From Bacteroidales bacterium UBA5621 (lineage in GTDB: Bacteria; Bacteroidota; Bacteroidia; Bacteroidales; VadinHA17): 22,045 nt of DNA. The stretch spans positions 30,649-52,693 of the forward strand of contig DIKJ01000148.1 of the NCBI GenBank assembly GCA_002424525.1, written 5' to 3'. The notes beneath the pieces are model-generated. The model did no database searches. It had not been told where the DNA came from and was given only the letters and a program-made list of their open reading frames with translations. The translations under genes and the position numbers were made by a program. This document shows, one piece after another, positions 13,098 to 21,204 of the stretch (positions are counted from its first letter, which is position 1; each line of letters opens with the position of its first letter).

Positions 13098-13465
13098 AAA
13101 TCACCTATATTTTAGGATTTAGGAGTCTACATGTTGGCGGTGAATCTCCAAACCTCCGATGTGTACGACATCTGCGTTGGTCTGCATCATCAGCAGACTG
13201 AGACAGTGATCTGGTGGGCATCACCATCATACCAAAGATCGGAAAGGCAATACCCTTAAACACGGATATTTATCCTATTAAAACAGGATTATTATCCTGG
13301 TTTCAATGATTATATATATCTAAGTATCAATGATATATGATAGCTATTATTGAGATTAAAAATGACTACAGATAGACCCGCCTGATCTACGGGTGAGCAA
13401 CATGAGGTTGGGCGGATACCCTCTCAAATAATGTCCGGTTTTAATTCAAATTGAAACCGGTTTTA
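13098..13465 (+). ncRNA. Hairpin-rich non-coding region ending in a terminator, candidate structured RNA
   Basis: No open frame is supported here. A chain of local pairings is visible: GATGT/ACATC (13158-13172), GTCTGC/GCAGAC (13180-13198), GTGAT/ATCAC (13206-13224) with an alternative GATCTGGT/ACCA-AA-GATC (13208-13240), and GGATA/TATCC (13264-13275). Further along are AGGAT/ATCCT (13285-13298) and CCGCC/GGCGG (13379-13415). The last element, CCGGTTTTAATT/AATTGAAACCGG (13435-13460), is followed by TTTTAT and looks like a terminator on the plus strand. No known RNA family is recognised and no clear promoter was found, so transcription is uncertain. Confidence 0.4.
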
Positions 13466-13709
13466 TAAAAATTTCAAAATTCCGATTTGAATCGAAAGTG
13501 AATTTTATACAGATCAAAATAAAGCGATGTAATGTGTCTGATATCTGATTCGATAGATTATATCAATGATGAGTCGATAATCCAAGGTATTATCAAATGT
13601 ATTCTCTGTTATTGTAGGATTTGATTTGTCTGATATTAATCAAAGAAAAATTAGTGTATATAAATTATTAATCGTAAATTAAGTGCTTGAATAACAAATT
13701 ACTATAATC
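13466..13709. other. Non-coding upstream region of the large recombinase
   Basis: An AT-rich 244-bp stretch without a supported gene; with the preceding segment it makes about 700 bp without coding sequence. The one clear element is CGATT-TG-AATCG (13483-13494), related to the ATTTGAATC palindrome in front of the XRE gene. Promoter elements for the recombinase presumably lie here, but no exact TAnnTTTG box was found. Confidence 0.45.
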
Positions 13710-15335
13710 ATGGAACAATTAAGATTTGCACCAATTATCAGGGTGAGTACTGAGGAGCAGGAAAGGCAAGGTGAAAGTATGCTTACCCAAGAGACTCAAA
13801 TTAAGGAATATGTCCAATCCCTGCATGGTTTAATACCACCCTATTGTTGGAATTATTGCGGACAGGAATCAGCAACTAAAAAGGAACGAATACTTTGGGA
13901 TAAACTTCTTGATGATAGCGGTAAAGATTTATTTGACGCAATAATCGTCTGTGATGCTTCCCGATGGAGTAGAAACAATCTTCGGTCGTTGGAAGGTCTT
14001 GAAATCTTGCGAAAGAATAAGATTCGATTCTTCATTGGCACGAGTGAGAAGAATCTGAATCTTCCGGCTGATCGTATGACATTGGGTTTATTCACTACAT
14101 TAAACCAATTTATTGCAGAAGAACAAGTACGAAAAAGTCAGGAAAATAGAATCCATAGGGCGCAACGGGGTGTTCCAACGGCAGGGAAATTGCCTTATGG
14201 TAGAATTTGGAATAAGAAAACAGAACAATGGGAAATTGATCCAGAAAAAAAGAGTATAATCGAACAGACTGCTAAAAGATATTTGGCAGGGGAAAGGATT
14301 AAAGATATTGCCAAGTCTTTTAATGTTGATGCCAGTACTTTATTTAAATCTCTTACCCAACGTTGTGGTACTACTTGGGAATGTAACTACAAAGATAAAG
14401 TAACAAACCAAGTCGTTACCGTTGTAATGACAATTCCAAGATTATTGGATCAAGAGGTAATTGATGCTGTTAAAGCTCGTATGGAAAAGAATATTACCTA
14501 TGTAAGAGGTCATAGAAAACATGACAACCTGCTCCAGGGTATGATCTATTGCAAACGTTGTGGTCTTAAAATGTCCGCTTCCACCAATAACTTTAAAAAG
14601 AGATATTACCGTCACTCTCTATATAGCAAAGGTTGTAGTTTCCATAAGTTTGTTCCGGCTAATGACCTTGAAAATGCAGTATTGGCAAATCTTGTCAAAA
14701 CATTTGGAGACTATCAGCAACTTGAAGATGCTATTAAGAGGGCTTCACCAGATACAAGTCGGAGGGTAGAGTTAGAAAATGAACAAGACCAATTTATTAA
14801 GGAACTAAAGAAGATCACGGATCAAAAAGATACTATTGTTGATAAAATAAGCAAGCAACTTATAAGTGATGAAGAAGCGGCATCGACACTTAAGAAACTA
14901 AGGGAAAGAGAATTGCCTATTAAACAACGTTTAGATGATATTCTTCAAGAGCTTAAAGACATCCCTGATCCTGAAAATATTAAAAAGATAAGTCAATGGG
15001 CATTGAAAATGACTAAACATATTACAAAAATCAATCCTTCAATAATTTTTAAGCGACCTTATAAATGGAAAAGAAATCTGGTTGAAAAAGCATTTGGGGG
15101 GGTTAATCATAATACATCCAAATATGGGGTATTTATTGATTATGATGATCGTATAACTTTTGAAATTAAGGGATTGCTTGTTTCAACAGTAGGAGCTATA
15201 CCAATGACAGATTTAGAAATAGCTGAGACTTTTAATGTTGACCCAGATAGTGATAAGTTTAGCGATATCAAAAAGGCTTACCATATGGTATTGATATTAC
15301 CTCACATAAAGCTGCGCTTGCAAACAATATCCTGA
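13710..15335 (+). CDS. Large serine recombinase (integrase) of the element
   Basis: A 541-aa large serine recombinase that integrates and excises the element. The N-terminal catalytic domain has IIRVSTEEQ with S13 as nucleophile, CDASRWSRNN (81-90) and LNQFIAEEQVRKSQENR (131-147). The recombinase domain follows at about 160-260 (GKLPYGRIW, then AGERIKDIAKSFNVDASTL). A zinc ribbon has C281-x2-C284 and C309, and a coiled coil lies at about 350-420. Codons up to residue 526 are element-encoded. The stop at 15333 lies beyond the attachment core, so the last 15 residues (VLILPHIKLRLQTIS) are read from host dprA in another frame. In the excised circle the tail would instead be PCPIEYTIIGSL. Location at the element end next to attR is typical of such integrases. 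Confidence 0.95.
   Translation: MEQLRFAPIIRVSTEEQERQGESMLTQETQIKEYVQSLHGLIPPYCWNYCGQESATKKERILWDKLLDDSGKDLFDAIIVCDASRWSRNNLRSLEGLEILRKNKIRFFIGTSEKNLNLPADRMTLGLFTTLNQFIAEEQVRKSQENRIHRAQRGVPTAGKLPYGRIWNKKTEQWEIDPEKKSIIEQTAKRYLAGERIKDIAKSFNVDASTLFKSLTQRCGTTWECNYKDKVTNQVVTVVMTIPRLLDQEVIDAVKARMEKNITYVRGHRKHDNLLQGMIYCKRCGLKMSASTNNFKKRYYRHSLYSKGCSFHKFVPANDLENAVLANLVKTFGDYQQLEDAIKRASPDTSRRVELENEQDQFIKELKKITDQKDTIVDKISKQLISDEEAASTLKKLRERELPIKQRLDDILQELKDIPDPENIKKISQWALKMTKHITKINPSIIFKRPYKWKRNLVEKAFGGVNHNTSKYGVFIDYDDRITFEIKGLLVSTVGAIPMTDLEIAETFNVDPDSDKFSDIKKAYHMVLILPHIKLRLQTIS
15284..15287 (+). other. Right attachment core (attR)
   Basis: TATG, identical to 3721-3724. From here onward the sequence reads in the DprA frame (YGIDITSHKAAL). 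It also encodes part of the H525-M526 codons of the large recombinase. GGCTTA occurs near both junctions but cannot be the core, because using it would put dprA out of frame. Confidence 0.75.
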
Positions 15336-15925
15336 CTATCGGGGTACTCGGGCATGGTTTCAGGACTATCTATCCTTCGATTCACAGGTCGGTTGCCAAT
15401 AACATTATCCTTCACGGAGGGTTACTGACAGATTTCGTTTCCGATGCACTGCCCGAACGAAATAACTTCATTAAAAGAAACAGGATAATTGCAGGCCTTT
15501 CCGATGCAACACTTATTGTTGAATCAGGAATATCAGGCGGAGCCCTTATTACTGCTGATATTGCGGGATCATATAACCGTGATGTTCTGGCGGTTCCGGG
15601 GAGACCTGACGACCAGTGGTCAAAAGGCTGTAACAGTCTCATCAGAGAGAATAAGGCTGCGCTTGTCGAAAATGCAGCAGATATTGAATATATTCTTGAC
15701 TGGATGTCTGAAAAACAAGTAATACCTGTCCAGAAAACACTCTTCTCCGACCTGAATGAAACCGAACAGCTTATTTACAACCTGCTGGTAAAGGAGGGAG
15801 AGCTGACTATTGACATTATTTGCAGGACTCTCGGGATACCTGTCAACAAACTCTCTTCCCTGCTTCTCCAGATGGAATTCAGGGGACTGATCCGAAGCTA
15901 CCCGGGCAATCTGTACCGTGTCTAA
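15284..15925 (+). pseudogene. dprA: DprA, 3' part, separated from its start by the mobile element
   Basis: This is the remainder of DprA: 213 residues from YGIDITSHKAAL to the stop at 15923. It contains the rest of the Rossmann-like domain: IGVLGHGFRTIYP, then GGLLTDF, then NNFIKRNRIIAGLSDATLIV, then SGALITADIA and VLAVPG in their usual order. A C-terminal winged-helix domain follows at about 15740-15922 (LNETEQLIYNLLVKEGELT to FRGLIRSYPGNLYRV). The first in-frame ATG is at 15704, which would give only the winged-helix domain, so the fragment has no plausible start for a full fold. It would be transcribed from the recombinase gene that overlaps its first 52 bases. The coding frame is intact, so excision would regenerate a complete gene; this is a split gene, not a decayed one. 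Confidence 0.9.
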
Positions 15926-16052
15926 GACCTGAAAAATAAATCCGCAACCGAGACGCAAGGCGAGCTCGGCGAAGCCAATCCGAAACCGGGCAGATTTGAG
16001 ACCTGCAAAAAAAAATGACTTAAATTTCCACGAGTTCGACGAAGTCAATCCG
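15925..16052. repeat. Degenerate tandem repeat of about 71 bp downstream of dprA
   Basis: Two units begin AGACCTG (15925 and near 16000). Each contains a 22-bp segment (15961-15982 and 16031-16052) that matches at 19 of 22 positions and has the form CGAG-TCG-CGAAG-CAATCCG. It occupies most of the gap between dprA and the second gdh. The repeats are non-coding, and their function is unknown. Confidence 0.6.
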
Positions 16053-16061
16053 CAATTTTCC

Positions 16062-16069
16062 TACTTTTG
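16062..16069 (+). promoter_or_regulatory. Candidate -7 promoter box for the gdh-tatD-ans operon
   Basis: TACTTTTG is an exact TAnnTTTG match. Transcription would start near 16076, giving a leader of under 30 nt before the ATG at 16104. Confidence 0.45.
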
Positions 16070-16094
16070 ATCTTCTTATAGTTTAATACCTTAG

Positions 16095-17443
<1,349 letters not shown>

Positions 17444-17444
<1 letters not shown>

Positions 17445-18211
17445 TGCAGTTGATTGATACACATACACATGTCTATCTTCCGGAATTTGATGCCGACAGG
17501 GACGAGGCCATACGGAGAGCTGTCAGCAACAATGTCGTAAAGCTCCTTATGCCGAATATTAATGTAAACTCTGTTGATCCAATGCTGGCGGCGGAAGACA
17601 GATATCCGGGGATCTGTTACCCGATGGCAGGGCTTCATCCCACCTCAGTGAAAAATGACTATCGTTCACAGCTCGACACCATTGAGAGCCTTTTCTCAGA
17701 TCACAGATTTGTCGCAGTGGGCGAAATAGGCATTGATCTTTACTGGGACAATACATATCTTGATGAGCAGATAACTGCTTTCAGGGAACAGGTTGCCTTT
17801 GCCCTGAAAGCCAACCTTCCTGTCGTTATTCATTCAAGAGAGTCAATTGATCAAATTTTCAGGGTGCTCGGGGAGTTTAAAGGTCAGAGATTCAAAGGGG
17901 TGTTCCACGCTTTCTCAGGAAGCGCCGGTGATGCTGAAAAGGCGATAAACATGGGGTTTAAGATCGGAATCGGCGGAGTGTTGACCTTTAAAAACTCAGG
18001 GCTCGATCAGATAGTGAAAGAGGCCGGTCCGGACCATATACTGCTTGAGACCGATTCTCCATACCTTGCTCCCGTCCCCTTCAGGGGAAGGCGAAACGAA
18101 AGTTCATGGCTTCCCCTGATAAACAGAAAACTTGCAGAGATACTTGGGATGAGTGAGGAAGAGACTGCTTTGAGAACATATATGAACTCATCAGAACTTT
18201 TTGGCTTATGA
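17444..18211 (+). CDS. tatD: TatD family metal-dependent hydrolase / DNase
   Basis: A 255-aa TatD-family protein, a cytoplasmic metal-dependent nuclease with a TIM-barrel amidohydrolase fold. Metal ligands are in their family positions: H7 and H9 (DTHTH), E94 (VGEIGID), H130 (VVIHSRES), H155 (FHAFSG) and D204 (LETDSPYL). The length is normal. The start ATG shares its first base with the gdh stop (TAATG), and its own stop overlaps the next start (ATGA), so translation is coupled to both neighbours. The Bacteroidota copy is usually called TatD; the exact substrate (DNA repair, RNA processing or D-Tyr-tRNA) cannot be decided from sequence. Confidence 0.94.
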
Positions 18212-19245
18212 GACAAGATAAAGAGATTTCAATCCTTCTGATCCATACCGGCGGAACTATAGGTATGGTACACGACCCTGTCACCGGATCGCTTGTCCCG
18301 ATAGATTTCAGACATATCTCCGATCATGTTCCCGAACTGAAGAGGTTCGGTTACGGGATAAGCGCTGTTTCTTTCGATCCGGTAAAGGACTCTTCAGATA
18401 TTGATCCCGCTATATGGGTAAAAATGGCAGATATCATTGAAAAGAATTACCATGATTATGACGGCTTTGTGGTACTTCATGGAACCGATACAATGGCATA
18501 TTCCGCTTCGGCATTGAGCTTCATGCTTGAGGGCCTTTCCAAACCCGTCATTTTTACCGGATCGCAGTTGCCGATTGGTTTGCTCAGGACCGACGGCAGG
18601 GAAAACCTGATCACCTCAATCGAGATTGCAGCCACCAGGTTACATGGCAAGCCTGTTGTGCCTGAAGTTTGCATATATTTCGACAACAAGCTGACCAGGG
18701 GTAACAGGACCACCAAGTTCAGTGCTGAGCATCTTAATGCCTTTAACTCGCCCAACCATCCGCCACTTGCTGAGGTCGGCCTTCATATCAGGTTCCACTA
18801 CAACCTCATCCGGTATCCCGTCCTCAAACAGGAACTCAAGGTATACAAAGTGTTTGACAACAGTGTTGCTATACTTAAGATATTCCCCGGAATTAACAGG
18901 AACCTGGTGCAGGCCCTGATAAACACCAAAGATCTCCGGGGAATAATCCTGGAGACATTCGGATCGGGAAATGCACCTACATACAGGTGGTTCATTGATG
19001 ATCTGAAATCCTTTATCGACGGCGGAGGTGTCATCTTCAATGTTACGCAGTGCCATGGAGGCAGTGTTGAAATGGGATTATATGAGACGAGCCGCGAAAT
19101 GCTTGCAGCAGGGGTGATCAGCGGAAAGGACATTACCTCAGAGGCTTCTGTTACCAAAATGATGTTTCTGCTGGGCAGGTGTTCTTCCCGCGAAGAGATT
19201 GTGAAGTGTCTGGAGATCTCTCTGTCCGGAGAAATATCCTCCTAG
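18208..19245 (+). CDS. ansA: Type I (cytoplasmic) L-asparaginase
   Basis: A 345-aa L-asparaginase, hydrolysing asparagine to aspartate and ammonium. The first active-site signature is LIHTGGTIGM with T14 as the nucleophile, the second is VLHGTDTMAYSA with T93-D94, and TGSQLPIGLLRTDGREN follows. There is no signal peptide, which supports the cytoplasmic type I class (AnsA) over periplasmic type II. It overlaps tatD by 4 nt (ATGA). Together with the NADP-type glutamate dehydrogenase at the head of the operon it links release of ammonium to its assimilation, which is an inference from the gene order. Confidence 0.94.
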   Translation: MRQDKEISILLIHTGGTIGMVHDPVTGSLVPIDFRHISDHVPELKRFGYGISAVSFDPVKDSSDIDPAIWVKMADIIEKNYHDYDGFVVLHGTDTMAYSASALSFMLEGLSKPVIFTGSQLPIGLLRTDGRENLITSIEIAATRLHGKPVVPEVCIYFDNKLTRGNRTTKFSAEHLNAFNSPNHPPLAEVGLHIRFHYNLIRYPVLKQELKVYKVFDNSVAILKIFPGINRNLVQALINTKDLRGIILETFGSGNAPTYRWFIDDLKSFIDGGGVIFNVTQCHGGSVEMGLYETSREMLAAGVISGKDITSEASVTKMMFLLGRCSSREEIVKCLEISLSGEISS

Positions 19246-19259
19246 GACAAATGTGAAAA

Positions 19260-19294
19260 TAATTTTGTAATTTTCGCCTCCGTTTTAAGGAGGC
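19260..19294 (+). promoter_or_regulatory. Candidate tRNA promoter box and hairpin after ansA
   Basis: TAATTTTG (19260-19267) is an exact -7 box match about 42 bp before the tRNA. A perfect hairpin, GCCTCC/GGAGGC with a 7-nt loop, follows at 19276-19294; it has no T-run and may mark the end of the ansA mRNA or the tRNA leader. Confidence 0.4.
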
Positions 19295-19308
19295 TGTCGC
19301 CCCGTTCA

Positions 19309-19397
<89 letters not shown>

Positions 19398-19409
19398 AAC
19401 GATTAAATG

Positions 19410-19440
19410 AATCCCGCCCTTGGCGGGATTATTTGTTTTA
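19410..19440 (+). terminator. Terminator of the tRNA-Ser gene
   Basis: AATCCCGCC and GGCGGGATT form a perfect 9-bp stem around CTT, followed by ATTTGTTTT. It begins 14 nt after the tRNA end. Confidence 0.8.
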
Positions 19441-19491
19441 CCAAGACACCGTCGAAAGCCTGCTTTCGTAAGGGGTTGAGGTAAAACAAAT

Positions 19492-19507
19492 AAAAACCCG
19501 AAGGGTT
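19492..19507 (-). terminator. Terminator of the S41 peptidase gene
   Basis: On the minus strand AACCC-TTC-GGGTT is followed by TTT ATTTG, a short classical terminator about 70 nt after the peptidase stop. A longer hairpin between them (GGGATCACGACC/GGTCGTAATCCC, 19536-19570, one mismatch) lacks a T-run. Confidence 0.65.
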
Positions 19508-19579
19508 CATTTAAGCGTTGCCGGTATCCCCCACAGGGATCACGACCGAACGGAGAGAGGTCGTAATCCCCACCCCGCC

Positions 19580-20977
19580 CTACTCAACCTGGAATTTAAT
19601 CGACGGGATAATAAGGTTCTCCCTGAGCCTCATTCTTTCCGGAACGATCTGTTTAAACCTTTCCGTGTCAGGAACCAGGGCTTTCCGCGATGGCATACCT
19701 TTCCCGGTTATAAGCTCAATGGCTTTTGCCAGCATCGGGTCAGAAGCATCTCCGAAAGGGCGGGCGGTAAACAGATTATCCTTAATCATGTAATCAGGTG
19801 CCAATCCGTTTTCAAAATCGGTATATCCGTTGGCATTTGCGTATTTCGTGACTATCGGCATGATCGCCCATTTCTTATTATCATCCGGCATGACCCAGGC
19901 ACCAACATACTTTCCGTAAGTCGATTCACCTATCCTGACCACATTCATATAGGGATCAAGTCCTGTGATCAGCAACTCACTGGCTGATGCTGATCTTGAA
20001 GTCGTCAGGAAATATACCCTCTGCATATTGACATTGGAGGCAGTTGATTCAAACCTGTAATACAGGTAATTTGTATATTTATAATATTCGAGATATTCCT
20101 GCAGATCTTTGTTATACCTGAGGCTTACCATTATCTCATTGCCGGTGGTCACCGCGGTGGGAGCAATCAGCGAGGCAAGATGGATGGTCGCTTCACTGTC
20201 CCCGCCTGAATTATAGCGAAGATCGATAACCAGATCGGATATCCCCTCAGCTTTGAACTCAGTGAAGATGTTGTCCATTTCAGTAAGGAATTCATTATTT
20301 TCACCTGAAATGAATTCAACATAAGCCAGATACCCTATTTTATTGCCATCGATATTCAACACTTCGTGATGTATTGAAGGGTCAGTCTTCATATTCCGGG
20401 CTGCCAGGTTCAGCGACTGGCCAGTTTCTATGAGCGTATTCCCGTCAAGAGTGCCCAGCTGAACCGAATAAAGATCTCCGGAGAACATATTGTAATAATT
20501 GATCGTGTCCATGGGCATGTTATTTATCGAGAGTATAATGTCACCCCTTTTAAGGCCTGCTTCAAAGGCAGATGAACCAGGATAAACATAACTTACTACG
20601 ATTATGACATTATTATTCCCTGCCAGATAAAAGGCAGGCTGATAGCCCATGGTCACTGGCTCGCCAATTAATTCACCTGCAAGGGCTTCATAGTTGCTTG
20701 TTATGTATGACCATTTATCCTTTGGTTTATATTTCAACTTTTGAAAATAGACACCGGGGTCTTTTTCCAGTGTATAATCGATATTCTTCGGCATGTAATC
20801 ATTCCAGAGATAGTAAAGACTCATGTTCTCGAATATCCATTCGTTGGTTGCCAGAGTTTCTGCAGGAAGCAAGATATCAGGCTCTTCCTCTTCAGCCGGA
20901 ATTACATCCTTTTTACAGGCAACAACCATCACCAGAATCAGTGTGCCTGCCATTAAGTAAAACAGAATCCTTTTCAT
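19580..20977 (-). CDS. S41 family C-terminal processing peptidase, lipoprotein
   Basis: A 465-aa exported serine peptidase. The N-terminus is a lipoprotein signal, MKRILFYLMAGTLILVMVVA, with lipobox cysteine C21, so the protein is lipid-anchored in the cell envelope. A PDZ-like domain lies at about 125-200 (YPGSSAFEAGLKRGDIILSI). The S41 core includes LVIDLRYNSGGDS (249-261), the catalytic serine S331 in SRSASASELL and the catalytic lysine K356 in STYGKYVGA, 25 residues later, the same spacing as in C-terminal processing proteases. The Bacteroidota-type N-terminal segment (about 40-100) carries NEWIFENMSLYYLW. Substrate unknown. Confidence 0.93.
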   Translation of the reverse strand: MKRILFYLMAGTLILVMVVACKKDVIPAEEEEPDILLPAETLATNEWIFENMSLYYLWNDYMPKNIDYTLEKDPGVYFQKLKYKPKDKWSYITSNYEALAGELIGEPVTMGYQPAFYLAGNNNVIIVVSYVYPGSSAFEAGLKRGDIILSINNMPMDTINYYNMFSGDLYSVQLGTLDGNTLIETGQSLNLAARNMKTDPSIHHEVLNIDGNKIGYLAYVEFISGENNEFLTEMDNIFTEFKAEGISDLVIDLRYNSGGDSEATIHLASLIAPTAVTTGNEIMVSLRYNKDLQEYLEYYKYTNYLYYRFESTASNVNMQRVYFLTTSRSASASELLITGLDPYMNVVRIGESTYGKYVGAWVMPDDNKKWAIMPIVTKYANANGYTDFENGLAPDYMIKDNLFTARPFGDASDPMLAKAIELITGKGMPSRKALVPDTERFKQIVPERMRLRENLIIPSIKFQVE

Positions 20978-21009
20978 CCTGTAAAAAATTTTTAGTCCCG
21001 ATTAGAGAT

Positions 21010-21017
21010 CAAAGGTA
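21010..21017 (-). promoter_or_regulatory. Candidate -7 promoter box for the S41 peptidase gene
   Basis: The minus strand reads TACCTTTG, an exact TAnnTTTG match, 33 bp upstream of the ATG at 20977. The predicted start of transcription is near 21003. Confidence 0.45.
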
Positions 21018-21163
21018 ATATTATTTTTCTGTGCTTTTTACACCCGTACCACATCAAAATTAATGCCATCGATAAATGATCCTTAAAGAATTTTTAATTT
21101 TCTTCTCTTTTTTGCCGGAGCTTGCCCTTCATTTCTGTGGGATATTAAGAACATTATATTTCT

Positions 21164-21171
21164 TACATTTG
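21164..21171 (+). promoter_or_regulatory. Candidate -7 promoter box for the Gfo/Idh/MocA gene
   Basis: TACATTTG is an exact TAnnTTTG match, 33 bp upstream of the ATG at 21205, the same spacing as seen for the divergent S41 gene. The rest of the 227-bp divergent gap (20978-21204) shows nothing else clear. Confidence 0.45.
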
Positions 21172-21204
21172 AACTGCCTTGAAAACCCCGAAAAGGCCTG
21201 ATTT

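Larger units (their letters stand above)
3721..15287 (+). mobile_element. Serine-recombinase integrative element inserted in dprA
   Basis: The borders are set by the two halves of dprA. Host sequence ends ...GGACTGGCT-TATG at 3724 and resumes TATG-GTATTGATATTACC at 15284, so TATG is the shared core. The element proper (3721-15283) is about 11,563 bp and clearly AT-richer than the genes on either side. It encodes a large serine recombinase at its right end, a small serine recombinase, a rep-like protein with an internal origin-like repeat cluster, regulators, small DNA-binding proteins, and methyltransferase/nuclease cargo. I see no conjugation, capsid or packaging genes, so it is more like a plasmid or satellite that integrates than a phage or a self-transmissible ICE. 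Integration into competence genes is a known habit of mobile elements. Confidence 0.88.

Noticed and set aside
3715..15280. GGCTTA as the attachment core, since it occurs at both junctions
   Set aside because: Joining the host halves at GGCTTA shifts the dprA frame and destroys SGLAYGID, while TATG restores it exactly.
3721..15283. CRISPR array, retron or diversity-generating retroelement inside the element
   Set aside because: No regularly spaced repeats, reverse transcriptase or variable-repeat template was found; the tandem 23-bp repeats in the rep gene are only two units and directly adjacent.
3721..15283. Prophage or self-transmissible conjugative element
   Set aside because: No terminase, portal, capsid, tail, lysis, relaxase or secretion genes are recognisable.
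18640..19157. Minus-strand open frames across the asparaginase gene
   Set aside because: They are antisense to a complete asparaginase with both active-site signatures.
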